This document shows, in pieces, positions 19,004 through 27,896 of a stretch of DNA of 64,000 nucleotides. The notes beneath the pieces are model-generated. The model saw only the letters and a program-made list of their open reading frames with translations. It did no database searches and was not told the origin of the DNA. The stretch lies in the NCBI RefSeq assembly GCF_017565645.3, contig NZ_CP086136.1, positions 1,998,001 through 2,062,000 on the forward strand. Direction: 5' to 3'. A program made the translations under genes and the position numbers. Positions within the stretch are counted from its first letter, which is position 1; each line of letters opens with the position of its first letter. Origin of the DNA: Bradyrhizobium barranii subsp. barranii (GTDB lineage Bacteria > Pseudomonadota > Alphaproteobacteria > Rhizobiales > Xanthobacteraceae).

Positions 19004-20905
19004 TCAGTTGGACTTCGCGTTTTCCTTGGCGTTCTCGGCCGTCGGCGAATCTGGCGGCGCAGGGTGCTTCTCGCCGGTGATGCGCCGCTTCAGGAGGTCT
19101 AGGAAGGGGGACGCCGCAGGTGACTGGCGGATCAGGCTTTCGGGGTCGGGGAAGATCAGCGGATCGTCCCAGGGACCCTGCACCATGAAGGGCAATTGAA
19201 AGCCGGACGTCGTGTTGAGGCTCGCCACGCCCTTCATGTCGTATTCGCGCGTCGGCACCGAGGCAGTGCCCGTCAGCGTGATCTTCGCAGCCGGCCCCTC
19301 GATGCGGATGTCCTCGGCAGTGGCGATCCCATCGGAGAACTTCACCGCGACGGTGAGGGTGTCATAAGGGGTCGAGCCGTTGCGGAAATTGCCGCCACCC
19401 GACAGCGGCCGCCGCTCCAGCCGCTTCAGGAGCTGCTCGGCGTTGAAGCCCGAGATCGCACCGTCGTGCCCGGTCACGGTGGCAGTGCCGTCGAGCGACT
19501 GCACGAGGCCGAACGGGCTGGAGCCGGAGGCCAGCAGCGAGACGTTGATGTTGCCGCGGCCGGACAGCTTGTTGAGGCCGAACAATTCGGAGGCGCAGGC
19601 CTGAAGATCGACATCGGTGAACTGGAATTGCGCCTTGACGTCGGCGACGGTGTCGGAGCGCGCGATCCCGAACGAGCCCTTGGCGATGCCGCCATAGACC
19701 TGGGCTTCGCCGACCGAGAGCGCCAGCGTGCCGTTGCGCAGATTGGCGCCGATCGCGGTGCGGCCGAGTTTCGACGTCCCGACTGTCAGCCTTGCTGCCG
19801 ACAGGCGCATGTCGAGGTCGGTGGTCGAAAGCCCGTTGAGATCGAACAGCTGCCTGTTCCAGTCGCGGGCGCCGCTGGCGAGCAGGCGGAAGGTCGAGAT
19901 ATAAGGTGTGAAGTCGAGCGCGTCGGCGGCAAGCGTCGCTTGCAGCGTCTGCCGGCCGTTATTGGCGTAGGTCATCACGCCCTCGGCAGTGTTGCCGTCG
20001 AGCTCGACATTGACGTTGGTGAGCGCGATCGAGGCGCCGACGACATTGGCGCGCGCCTTCAGCGCGAAGCGGCCGAAGCCGCCGCTGCCGGGCTGCGGCT
20101 GACCGGTCCAGCGCAGCGCGTTGCGCAAGGACGGGCTGTCGATGGTGAGCGTGCCTTCCATCATCGGGCTGGTGCGGTTGGCGACGCTGCCGTCGAAGGC
20201 AAGCTTGAGCGGGGCGCTGGCGATCCGCGCCTTCAGCCCGGAGCGGTCGCCGGAGAGGGCGGCGACGAAATCGGCGAAGCTGATCGAGCCGTCGACGCGC
20301 TCGCCGCGCCAGTCGAATTGTCCGGTCGCGGCGAAGGACCGCGAGATCGAGGGCCAGGCCAGCGACAGGTCGATGTCCTCGAACTTCTCGGCGGCGTGGG
20401 TGGTGGCGTCCTCGTAATTGAGCACACCGTCCTGGATCCTGATCTCGGAGAACGACACCTGGTTCTCGGCGCCCGGCTTCATGGTGCGCGCAATGGTCTG
20501 GATGAAGGGCGTCCAGTTGCTTTCGCCATCCTGCTTCAGGCTGACATGGATGCGCGGCCGCAGCAGGGTCAGGTCGGCGATCTCGAACCGCTGCAGCAGC
20601 AGCGGCAGCAGCCGGAGATTGGCGGTGAGCACGTCGACATGGAGCGCGGGATCGCTGGTGCCGCCGCCCTTCAGGCCGACGTCATGGAAGGAAATGTAGC
20701 TCGCCGGCAGCAGCGAAATGTCGATGCTGCCTGCCACGCTGAGCTCGAGCCCGGTGACGTCGCGGATCTGCGTTTCCACCGCCTTGCGCAGCGCGTCGCG
20801 GTTGATGAGCCAGGAGGTCGCGATCAGGGCGATCAGCGCGAGGCCGAGCAGCGCCGCGATCGGCGTCCCGAGGCGCTTCATTCCTTGGGCCATGGTCAAT
20901 GGCAT
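19004..20905 (-). CDS. AsmA family protein
   Basis: A 633-residue envelope protein. A basic N-terminus and one membrane helix (about 13-33) anchor a large periplasmic part. The N-terminal AsmA pattern is present: LRKAVETQIRDVTGLELSVAGSIDISLLPA, then VDVLTANLRLLPLLLQRFEIADLTLLRPRIHV. A second conserved region, LKRLERRPLSGGGNFRNGSTPYDTL, lies near the C-terminus. Family members are linked to outer-membrane assembly and bulk lipid transport across the envelope; that role is family knowledge only. It is a single gene, divergent from scoA. Confidence 0.85.
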   Translation of the reverse strand: MPLTMAQGMKRLGTPIAALLGLALIALIATSWLINRDALRKAVETQIRDVTGLELSVAGSIDISLLPASYISFHDVGLKGGGTSDPALHVDVLTANLRLLPLLLQRFEIADLTLLRPRIHVSLKQDGESNWTPFIQTIARTMKPGAENQVSFSEIRIQDGVLNYEDATTHAAEKFEDIDLSLAWPSISRSFAATGQFDWRGERVDGSISFADFVAALSGDRSGLKARIASAPLKLAFDGSVANRTSPMMEGTLTIDSPSLRNALRWTGQPQPGSGGFGRFALKARANVVGASIALTNVNVELDGNTAEGVMTYANNGRQTLQATLAADALDFTPYISTFRLLASGARDWNRQLFDLNGLSTTDLDMRLSAARLTVGTSKLGRTAIGANLRNGTLALSVGEAQVYGGIAKGSFGIARSDTVADVKAQFQFTDVDLQACASELFGLNKLSGRGNINVSLLASGSSPFGLVQSLDGTATVTGHDGAISGFNAEQLLKRLERRPLSGGGNFRNGSTPYDTLTVAVKFSDGIATAEDIRIEGPAAKITLTGTASVPTREYDMKGVASLNTTSGFQLPFMVQGPWDDPLIFPDPESLIRQSPAASPFLDLLKRRITGEKHPAPPDSPTAENAKENAKSN

Positions 20906-21164
20906 GTCCTGATCGGGTTGGTCGCGGGAGCCAGAAGGGCGGACCGGAAACCTGCGTGCCCACGCCCAACCCCCGCAACTTGATGGGTTTTCTTGTCGCT
21001 TTCAAGGCCGCGGACGGGTCTGCCCACGGCGTGGGCAGCTTCTATCACCGGAGGACGGAACGGAGAACCCCGTATCATTGACGGCTTTGGACGATTTCGC
21101 CTAATAATCGCCGCCAATGAGGCGCGACGCCTGCCAGCCGAAGGTTCACCCGAAGGTTATTTGC

Positions 21165-21872
21165 ATGAACAAGGTCTATCCCGACGCCAAGTCGGCTCTC
21201 GAAGGCGTTCTGAAAGACAACATGATGATCATGTCGGGCGGCTTCGGCCTCTGCGGCATCGCCGAGGAGCTGTCGGACGCAATCCGCGAGTCCGGCGTCA
21301 AGGGCCTGACGGTCGTCTCCAACAATGCCGGCGTCGACGGTATCGGCCTCAGCCGCCTGCTCGAAACCCGCCAGATCAAGAAGATGATCTCGTCCTATGT
21401 CGGCGAGAACAAGCTGTTCGCCCAGCAATTCCTGGCTGGCGAGCTGGAACTCGAATTCAATCCGCAGGGCACGCTGGCCGAGCGTATCCGCGCCGGCGGC
21501 GCCGGTATCCCGGCCTTCTACACCAAGACCGGTGTCGGCACGCTGATCGCCGAAGGCAAGGAAGTGAAGGAGTTCGACGGCGAGAAGTACCTGATGGAGC
21601 GCGGCCTGTTCGCCGACCTCGCCATCGTCCACGCCTGGAAGGGCGACACCGCCGGCAACCTCATCTACCGCAAGACCGCGCGCAACTTTAATCCGATGAT
21701 GGCGACCGCCGCCAAGATCACGGTGGCCGAGGTCGAGCATCTGGTTCCGGCCGGTGAACTCAATCCCGACCATATCCACACGCCCGGCATCTTCGTGAAG
21801 CGCATCGTCGAGGTCGGCACGGCCAAGAAGCGCATCGAATTCCGCAACACCCGCCCGCGCACCGCCGCTTAA
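21165..21872 (+). CDS. scoA: 3-oxoacid CoA-transferase subunit A
   Basis: The A subunit (235 residues) of succinyl-CoA:3-ketoacid CoA-transferase, which activates acetoacetate at the expense of succinyl-CoA. The family landmarks [13 protein letters not shown] (about 24-36), [14 protein letters not shown] and the [43 protein letters not shown] stretch are clear. The ATG at 21165 begins the family sequence; the frame extends upstream without similarity. It lies 16 bases before scoB and is presumably co-transcribed. It would serve ketone-body or polyhydroxybutyrate turnover. Confidence 0.95.
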   Translation: MNKVYPDAKSALEGVLKDNMMIMSGGFGLCGIAEELSDAIRESGVKGLTVVSNNAGVDGIGLSRLLETRQIKKMISSYVGENKLFAQQFLAGELELEFNPQGTLAERIRAGGAGIPAFYTKTGVGTLIAEGKEVKEFDGEKYLMERGLFADLAIVHAWKGDTAGNLIYRKTARNFNPMMATAAKITVAEVEHLVPAGELNPDHIHTPGIFVKRIVEVGTAKKRIEFRNTRPRTAA

Positions 21873-21888
21873 GCGTCAGGAGACTCAC

Positions 21889-22539
21889 ATGGCCTGGACC
21901 CGTGAACAGATGGCTGCGCGCGCCGCCAAGGAACTACGTGACGGCTACTACGTCAATCTCGGCATCGGCATCCCGACGCTGGTCTCGAACTTCATCCCCG
22001 ATGGGGTCGATGTCAGCCTCCAGAGCGAGAACGGCATGCTCGGCATGGGCCCGTTCCCCTATGAGGACGAGGTGGATGCCGACCTCATCAATGCCGGCAA
22101 GCAGACCGTGAGCGAGCTACCCTCGACCTCGTATTTCTCGAGCGCGGATTCCTTCGGGATGATCCGCGGCGGCCACATGGACCTGTCGATCCTTGGCGCC
22201 ATGCAGGTGGCCCAGAACGGCGATCTCGCCAACTGGATGATCCCCGGCAAGATGGTCAAGGGCATGGGCGGCGCGATGGATCTCGTCGCCGGCGTCAAGC
22301 GCGTCGTCGTCGTGATGGAGCATTCGGCCAAGGACGGCTCGAAGCTGCTGAAGAAGTGCAACCTGCCGCTGACCGGCGTGCGCGTGGTCGACATGGTCGT
22401 CACCGATCTCGCGGTCTTCACCATCGACAAGCACGGCGACGGCGGCATGGCGCTGATCGAGCTCGCCGACGGCGTCTCGCTCGACGAGGTCAAGGCCAAG
22501 ACCGAAGCCGAATTCCGCGTCGCGCTGAAGAATACGTAA
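21889..22539 (+). CDS. scoB: 3-oxoacid CoA-transferase subunit B
   Basis: The B subunit, 216 residues, forms the enzyme with ScoA. The catalytic glutamate that forms the CoA thioester lies in [12 protein letters not shown] (about residues 46-57). [13 protein letters not shown] and [31 protein letters not shown] are also family hallmarks. A GGAG site precedes its ATG. It is followed 22 bases later by the broken GNAT gene. Confidence 0.96.
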   Translation: MAWTREQMAARAAKELRDGYYVNLGIGIPTLVSNFIPDGVDVSLQSENGMLGMGPFPYEDEVDADLINAGKQTVSELPSTSYFSSADSFGMIRGGHMDLSILGAMQVAQNGDLANWMIPGKMVKGMGGAMDLVAGVKRVVVVMEHSAKDGSKLLKKCNLPLTGVRVVDMVVTDLAVFTIDKHGDGGMALIELADGVSLDEVKAKTEAEFRVALKNT

Positions 22540-22561
22540 GGTCGTCGCAACGGGGGCGCGC

Positions 22562-23197
22562 ATGACGATACGGTCTGCGCGTCCCGAAGACGCCGATTTC
22601 ATCGCACAGACCATCCTGTCGTCGCAGCGCGGCTATCGGCCGCGCGGCTGGTTCGACGTCGCGCTCGGCTAGCCCCAGGCACAGTGCCGCGATTTCATCG
22701 CGCGCATCACGACCGCACACGCGGTGTCGATGTGGCATGTCTCGCAATTCCTGATCGCCGAGATCGATGGCAAGCCTGCTGCCGCGTTGTGCGCACTGCC
22801 GGCGGCCGGCACGGGACCTGCGGCCTGGCGAGCCATCGAGGAGGTCGGTGCCGCGACCGGGCTTGCCGCGCCGGAGCTGGAAGCCATCCGTCGCCGCGGC
22901 ACCTACACGCGCGCCTGCTGGGTTCAGGGCGGCGAGGGCGACTGGATGATCGAGCACGTCGCGACCGATCCCGCCTATGGCGGTCGCGGCCTCGTGCAGG
23001 CGTTGCTTGCGCGCGCACTGGATAAGGGACGAGCGGCCGGATTTGCCCGCGCGACGATATCGTTCCTGATCGGCAATCAGCCGGCCGAACGCGCCTACGC
23101 CAAGGCTGGATTTGTCTTCGCCGAAGAGAAGCGCGATCCCGCGTTCGAGGCGATCATCGGCGCGCCCGGATTTCGCATGTTTGCGCGAGCGATGTGA
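22562..23197 (+). pseudogene. GNAT acetyltransferase interrupted by an amber codon
   Basis: Reading from the ATG at 22562 gives MTIRSARPEDADFIAQTIL, a classic GNAT N-terminus, up to codon 36. A TAG at 22670-22672 then stops the frame. The same frame continues without another stop to 23197 and encodes the rest of the domain: a strand SQFLIAEIDGKPAAALCALP, the acetyl-CoA loop TDPAYGGRGLVQALL, and NQPAERAYAKAGF. The full gene would be 211 codons. The 3' part might restart at GTG 22724 or ATG 22730, but would lack the first strand and helix. The cause is a single-base nonsense change or a read error. Confidence 0.8.
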
Positions 23198-23203
23198 TGC
23201 GCC

Positions 23204-23285
23204 GTAGCCCGGATGGAGCGTAGCGAAATCCGGGGTGCTCGTGGATGGTCCGATCCCGGATTGCGCTGCGCTCCATCCGGGCTAC
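23204..23285. repeat. REP-like inverted repeat, family B, copy 2
   Basis: The same outer arms as at 10958-11044 (GTAGCCCGGATGGAGCG and complement) and inner AATCCGGG/CCCGGATT arms, 82 bases long. It lies between the convergent GNAT and nirV genes. Confidence 0.9.
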
Positions 23286-23309
23286 TCGGCGATACTACGA
23301 CCGCGCCGC

Positions 23310-24173
23310 TCACACCTTGCCCCACCGCGCCGACACGCTTGCGACCCACGACGGCTCCTCGCGCACCAGGCGGAAGCCGAGATTGGCGGGCGGCACGCCC
23401 TGTGCGCAACCGCCGGCGCGGGCGTCGCGGATGAAGTCGGTGACGTAGGCGCGGTGCGCACCCTCGGCGACGCGCACGCCGCAATTCACGGTCGGGCGGC
23501 CGGCATTGCCGGCTGCGTCGATCCGCGAGCGCACGAAGCAGGTCGAGGTCCATTCCCAGACATTGCCGGCGAGATCTTCGATTCCATGCTCGTTCGCGCC
23601 GAACTTGCCGAACGGATAGGCCGTCGTGTCGGAGAGGTCGCGCTCGGATTCACGCTCGTAACGGCTGAGCCAGCGCTTTGAAGGATCGTCTGCGTCCACA
23701 GGCGCGCCGTCGTCCCTGAACCGGGAGCCGGCCGCAAAGGCCCATTCCGCGTCGCTCGGCAGGCGATAGGTGTGGCCGGTCTTGTGCGACAGCCAGCCCG
23801 CATAGGCCTGCGCATCGTGCCAGCTCACCTGGACCGCGGGACGATCGGACGCAATCGCGACGCCGCGATCGAGCGCGCGGCACGCGCCATCCTGCACGCA
23901 AAGCTGATAGTCGGATGACGAGACCTGGTGCCGCATGATGTGCAGCGGCCGGTTGAAGCGCATCGCGCGCAGCGGCACTTCGGCCTGCAGCCCCGCGCGG
24001 GTGAAATCGCCGGCCTCGCGATAGGAGAGATTACCCGGCGCGACCCTGACGATGGCAGGCTCCGTCGCCGTACCATGGACCGCCATGTCCGAGACCAGCG
24101 GCGCCACGGCGATCGGCCCTGCGAGTCCTGCGGCGCAGGCGAGCAGCAGTTTCAGCTTGAATGCGATCAGCAT
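23310..24173 (-). CDS. nirV: NirV-like formylglycine-generating-enzyme-fold protein
   Basis: A 287-residue exported protein with a signal peptide (about 1-25) and an FGE/SUMF-type domain. Landmarks are HIMRHQVSSSDYQLCVQDGAC, VQVSWHDAQAYAGWLS, YRLPSDAEWAFAAG, and the C-terminal GGSWxx-like region replaced by VTDFIRDARAGG and ANLGFRLVRE. It lies 52 bases after nirK on the same strand, where nirV is usually found in denitrifiers. The true role of NirV is unsettled; maturation or accessory function for NirK has been proposed. It depends on the nirK promoter. Confidence 0.85.
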   Translation of the reverse strand: MLIAFKLKLLLACAAGLAGPIAVAPLVSDMAVHGTATEPAIVRVAPGNLSYREAGDFTRAGLQAEVPLRAMRFNRPLHIMRHQVSSSDYQLCVQDGACRALDRGVAIASDRPAVQVSWHDAQAYAGWLSHKTGHTYRLPSDAEWAFAAGSRFRDDGAPVDADDPSKRWLSRYERESERDLSDTTAYPFGKFGANEHGIEDLAGNVWEWTSTCFVRSRIDAAGNAGRPTVNCGVRVAEGAHRAYVTDFIRDARAGGCAQGVPPANLGFRLVREEPSWVASVSARWGKV

Positions 24174-24194
24174 GGTCGTCCCCCGAAGAAGGAA

Positions 24195-24216
24195 GGGGCC
24201 GGCGATGACCGGCCCC
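24195..24216 (-). terminator. hairpin between nirK and nirV
   Basis: A perfect 8-bp stem (GGGGCCGG with CCGGCCCC) closing a 6-base loop, in the 52-base gap between nirK and nirV. It could attenuate nirV or stabilise the nirK mRNA. Confidence 0.6.
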
Positions 24217-24225
24217 CTGTCGCGT

Positions 24226-25330
24226 CTAGTTGGTGTTGGGAGCCGGTATCTCCGCGGGCGCCTTCACCTGGGTCATCAGATCGTCGTTCCACTTGCCTTC
24301 GACCTTGAAGTGCGCGGTGGCGCCGAGGTCGGCTGCCTCGATCAGATTATGCGTGACATAGGCGTAGATGCCGGGCTGCAGGAGCTTGTAGAGCGCAGCT
24401 CCCGCCGAGCCGCCGCGGATGAACCAGGTCTCGAGTCCCGTCTCCGGCGCGTTGGAGAATTTTCCGGTCTCCCAGACATTCGCCATGGCCGCCGATCAGG
24501 TGCGGACGGCTGTCGCGATTGGCCTGCGAATGCACGATCAGCACGTTCTCGCCGACCTTGGCCGTCAGCGCGTTCTTGCCGGTGAGCGCACCGACCTTGC
24601 CGTTGAACACCACGTGGGAGGGGATCAGCTTCTTCATCACCTCTTCGGTCTCGGTGAAGGCTTCGCCCGGCGAATCATAGGACTTAAAGTTGCCCTTCTC
24701 GTCGCGCGGCACATACATGTCCTGCTCGCCGACATAGTAGACCTTGTCGTATTTCAGCGCATGGCCCTTGCCGTCGTTCAGGCCGTCGCGCGGCAGCACC
24801 ATCACCGCGCCGTTCATGCCGGAGACGACATGCCAGGGGATCATCGGGCCGCCCGGGGCGCAGTGATAGACGAACACGCCGGTCCGCGTTGCCTTCCAGC
24901 GCAGCACGACCTGCTCGCCGGGATTGACCAGCGTGAGCTCAGCGCCGCCGAGGGCACCGGTCGCGGAGTGGAAGTCGATGTTGTGCGGCATGGTGTTGGT
25001 CGCGGGATTGACCAGCGTCACCTCGACGTAGTCGCCTTCATGCACGACCATCAGCGGACCCGGCATCGAGCCGTTGAAGGTCATGGCCTGGAACGTGGTG
25101 CCCTTGTCGTCGATGACGACCTTCTTCTCCTCGATGTTGAGCTTGAACTCGACGATCTTGGGCCCTTGCGTCGTCGCTTGCTCGTGCGCGTGCACGAAGG
25201 GCGGGGCGACCAGCTCGACCTTCTGCCGCGGCAGCTTGAGGTCGCCGGCGGCGAACGTGGGTGTCGCAAGCATCAGGGCGGTCGCGGCGGCGCTGATCAA
25301 TGCGGCTCTGCGGGTGAACATCGGAAGCAT
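24226..25330 (-). pseudogene. nirK: copper nitrite reductase with a frameshift near the C-terminus
   Basis: This periplasmic enzyme reduces nitrite to nitric oxide in denitrification. A twin-arginine signal ([16 protein letters not shown]) leads to two cupredoxin domains. All expected copper ligands are present: type 1 His116, Cys157, His167 and Met172; type 2 His121, His156 and His277. After GGHG (residue 283) the frame is lost. The remaining 80 or so residues (VWETGKF through [15 protein letters not shown] and [10 protein letters not shown]) continue in another frame from 24486 to 24226. Two bases are missing between 24479 and 24480 relative to the usual GHGDYVW. It heads a unit with nirV. 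Confidence 0.9.
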
Positions 25331-25389
25331 CCTTCATCTGAAAGGGTTTTGATGACGGATGCAGTCTGCGCCTGTTACGGCAAGAGTGT

Positions 25390-25403
25390 TTGCGCTGCGA
25401 CAA
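25390..25403 (-). promoter_or_regulatory. FixK/NnrR-type box upstream of nirK
   Basis: On the nirK strand the 14 bases read TTGTCGCAGCGCAA, close to the TTG-N8-CAA dyad of FNR/FixK/NnrR regulators. The centre lies about 66 bases before the nirK start, so a promoter 41.5 bases downstream would give a leader of about 25 bases. Confidence 0.65.
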
Positions 25404-25558
25404 GCTTTTGCCGAATTCGCCTCCGGTAAAATCCTTAGGAGGTTTGCCGAAGCGCGTATCGGCAGTGCGAAGCGCACGACGTCGCGTGGCGTCAGTTGCG
25501 CCAGCGGCAAATCGTTCGCATGTTCAGCTGCGCTCGATTGTGAATGTTTGGTTGTCGA

Positions 25559-25765
25559 TTAGAGAAGCTGGATCGCAATCCAGACCGTGCCCCAGACCGC
25601 GAGCGACAGCGCGGCAAAGATGGCGGCGGTGATCGCCAGCACCCGCACGAGATAACCTGCGCCGACGGAGGGTGCCGCGGGGGCGGGACGAAGATCGTCG
25701 AGGCGCGGGATATGACCGCGAACGCCGGTGAGCCAGAGAACGAGATCGAGCGCGAGCGACGCCAT
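25559..25765 (-). CDS. small single-span membrane protein
   Basis: A 68-residue protein with a hydrophobic N-terminal stretch (MASLALDLVLWLTG), a short loop with HIPRLDDLRPAP, and a C-terminal membrane helix (VLAITAAIFAALSLAVWGTVWIAI). I do not recognise it. It lies between nirK and hemN, upstream of nirK on the same strand, and a perfect FixK-type box sits about 60 bases before its start, so it may belong to the low-oxygen set. A link to nitrite or NO handling is a guess from context. Confidence 0.65.
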   Translation of the reverse strand: MASLALDLVLWLTGVRGHIPRLDDLRPAPAAPSVGAGYLVRVLAITAAIFAALSLAVWGTVWIAIQLL

Positions 25766-25825
25766 GGCCTATCTCCAGTGAGTCATGATTGAACGTCATC
25801 TTGGCCCCGATCCGGCGTTCGGACT

Positions 25826-25839
25826 TTGAGCGAGCGCAA
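25826..25839. promoter_or_regulatory. FixK/FNR-type box between small membrane gene and hemN
   Basis: TTGAGCGAGCGCAA matches the TTG(A/C)-N6-(T/G)CAA pattern at every defined position. It is centred about 92 bases before the hemN ATG and about 67 before the minus-strand gene, so either or both could be activated under low oxygen. Confidence 0.7.
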
Positions 25840-25924
25840 GGTGGTCCGCCCGAAAACGGGTCATCCAATGGCATCCGGGATTTGCCGCGCCACCGCGCGG
25901 CATCGATTTACGAATGGGTAAGAT

Positions 25925-27277
25925 ATGAGGACCGATCTCGCAGCGAGCTACGGCGAAGAGAGATTGCCGCGGTACACGAGCTATCCGACCGCGCCGCATT
26001 TTTCGCCGGCGGTCGGCCCGGATACTTATGCCGAATGGCTCGCCGGACTCCCGGCAGGCGCCAGCGCGTCACTTTATTTGCACGTGCCGTTCTGCCGCGA
26101 GATGTGCTGGTATTGCGGCTGCCATACCCAGATCGTCCGCCGCGACGGGCTGATCGCGGCCTATCAGCGGACCCTCCGCAGCGAGATCGCGCAGGTGTCT
26201 GAAACCATCGGCCGCCGCATCAAGGTCGAGCACATCCATTTCGGTGGCGGCACGCCGACCATCATGGCGCCGGAGGCCTTTGCCGAGTTGATGGCGGCGA
26301 TGCGCCATTCGTTCTTCGTACTGCCCTCGGCCGAAATTGCGGTCGAGATCGACCCGCGCACGCTGACATCAGAGATGGTGGAGGCCATGCGGCTCTCCGG
26401 CGTCAACCGCGCCAGCCTGGGCGTGCAGAGCTTCGATCCGGTCGTGCAGCGCGCGATCAATCGCGTGCAGAGCTATGAGCAGACGGCTTCCGTCGTCGAT
26501 AGGCTGCATCGCGCCGGCATCAACGGGATCAACTTCGACCTCATCTATGGGCTGCCGCACCAGACCGTCGCGTCCTGCCTGGACACCGTTCGGCGCAGCC
26601 TCGAACTCGGGCCCGATCGTTTCTCGGTGTTCGGCTATGCGCATGTGCCTGACTTCAAGAAGCACCAGCGCATGATCAACGAGACCGCGCTGCCCGACGG
26701 CCTCGCGCGTCATGACCAGGCCTGCGCGATCGCCAATGCGTTGAAGGAGGCCGGCTACGTCCAGATCGGGCTCGACCATTTCGCACGCCCCGACGACGCC
26801 ATGGCCGTGGCCTTCGAGGAACGGACGCTGCGGCGCAATTTCCAAGGCTACACCACCGACAAGGGCGAAGTACTGCTCGGTTTCGGCGCGAGCGCGATCG
26901 GGCATCTGCCGCAGGGCTATGTGCAGAACCAGGTGCAGATCGGCGCCTACGCCCAGAGCGTCGCCGCCGGCCGCCTCGCCACCGCGAAGGGCTACGGGCT
27001 CACCGACGACGACCGGCTGCGCGCCGACATCATCGAGCGCATCATGTGCGAGTTCAGCGCCGATCTCGGCGACATCTGTGCGCGACATGGCGCGGAGCCC
27101 GAAGCGATGCTGCAATCGGCTGCGCGCCTGAAGCCGTTGATCTCGGACGGCATCGTCAGGCTCGACGGCGACCGTCTCGCGGTCGCAAGCGACTCGCGCT
27201 TCCTGGTCCGCAGCGTCGCCGCGGCGTTCGACGCGCATCTGGACCCGGCGAAGCAGTTGCACAGCAGGGCGGTGTAG
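25925..27277 (+). CDS. hemN: oxygen-independent coproporphyrinogen III oxidase
   Basis: This radical-SAM enzyme of heme synthesis converts coproporphyrinogen III to protoporphyrinogen IX without oxygen. It has 450 residues, the true HemN length. The cluster motif CREMCWYCGC provides Cys57, Cys61 and Cys64 for the 4Fe-4S cluster, plus Cys66. HFGGGTP, DPRT, GVNRASLGVQSFDP and FDLIYGLPHQT follow in the usual order. A FixK-type box lies upstream, consistent with need for this enzyme only when oxygen is low, and with its place next to the nitrite reductase genes. Confidence 0.96.
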   Translation: MRTDLAASYGEERLPRYTSYPTAPHFSPAVGPDTYAEWLAGLPAGASASLYLHVPFCREMCWYCGCHTQIVRRDGLIAAYQRTLRSEIAQVSETIGRRIKVEHIHFGGGTPTIMAPEAFAELMAAMRHSFFVLPSAEIAVEIDPRTLTSEMVEAMRLSGVNRASLGVQSFDPVVQRAINRVQSYEQTASVVDRLHRAGINGINFDLIYGLPHQTVASCLDTVRRSLELGPDRFSVFGYAHVPDFKKHQRMINETALPDGLARHDQACAIANALKEAGYVQIGLDHFARPDDAMAVAFEERTLRRNFQGYTTDKGEVLLGFGASAIGHLPQGYVQNQVQIGAYAQSVAAGRLATAKGYGLTDDDRLRADIIERIMCEFSADLGDICARHGAEPEAMLQSAARLKPLISDGIVRLDGDRLAVASDSRFLVRSVAAAFDAHLDPAKQLHSRAV

Positions 27278-27336
27278 TTCACCTCGCGCCGCCTACGGCA
27301 GTTTTGCATATGAGCTTGGCGGGGTCTGAGCGAGCG

Positions 27337-27470
27337 CCTCGTCCTTCGAGACGACCGCTCCGCGGTCTCCTCAGGATGAGGCTGAGCGGCGGCTTTGCCT
27401 GTCGAAATAGTGACCACGTACTCCGTCCTCATCCTGAGGGCTCGCCGGAGGTGGGCGTCTCGAAGGATGG
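27337..27470. repeat. dispersed inverted repeat, family D
   Basis: Outer arms GTCCTTCGAGACG and CGTCTCGAAGGA are complementary, as are the inner arms CCTCAGGATGAGG and CCTCATCCTGAGG. Arms of this type are common intergenic repeats in Bradyrhizobium-like genomes. This is the only copy in the window. Confidence 0.75.
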
Positions 27471-27550
27471 CTGCGGGCGAGCTTCCCGCCACGTTTTCTC
27501 ATATGCGATAGCCCTGCGGCTTGCGGGGAGAGGGAGAAGCAACCACCAGC

Positions 27551-27564
27551 TTGCGCTTCAACAA
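27551..27564 (+). promoter_or_regulatory. possible FixK/NnrR-like box upstream of DUF1858 gene
   Basis: TTGCGCTTCAACAA fits TTG-N8-CAA with one departure from the stricter pattern. The centre is 55 bases before the ATG at 27613, which leaves only a very short leader. Confidence 0.45.
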
Positions 27565-27612
27565 AGAAGCTCGGACCCACCCCGCTATCGTCACTTCGGA
27601 ACGGAGTTGTCC

Positions 27613-27810
27613 ATGCCCTTCCGATCCGACGATCTGGTCGATGACATCATGCGTGCGGCACCGCACACGATCCGCGTGTTCCTCGCCTTCAGGATGGCTT
27701 GCGTCGGCTGTCCGATCGCGACCTTCCATACCGTGGAAGACGCCTGCCGCGAGCATGGCATCGATCGCGACAAATTCCTCGCTGCGCTGTGCGAATGCGT
27801 GCCGGCGTGA
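27613..27810 (+). CDS. DUF1858 small redox-disulfide protein
   Basis: A 65-residue cytosolic protein, MPFRSDDLVDDIMRAAP, with the CVGCPIA motif (Cys30 and Cys33) of the DUF1858 domain, followed by TVEDACREHGIDRDKFLAAL. Members occur with hybrid-cluster proteins and NO or nitrite genes and are suspected to handle redox or nitrosative chemistry. The ATG at 27613 follows ACGGAG. Its setting between hemN and the NnrR-type regulator supports a low-oxygen or NO-related role, though no function is shown. Confidence 0.8.
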   Translation: MPFRSDDLVDDIMRAAPHTIRVFLAFRMACVGCPIATFHTVEDACREHGIDRDKFLAALCECVPA

Positions 27811-27896
27811 GGCGAGTCGGAGTTCGCGCGGGTCGCGCGCGGATTCCCGGGTGAGGGCGGGCTTGCGCCGTAAGCGGAAGCGCCCTCACCCCTATC

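Larger units (their letters stand above)
27278..27612. other. 335-base gap: repeat plus a possible FixK-like box
   Basis: Between hemN and the DUF1858 gene I see no credible gene. It holds a family D inverted repeat (27337-27470) and, near the 3' end, a FixK-like 14-mer (27551-27564). Confidence 0.6.
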
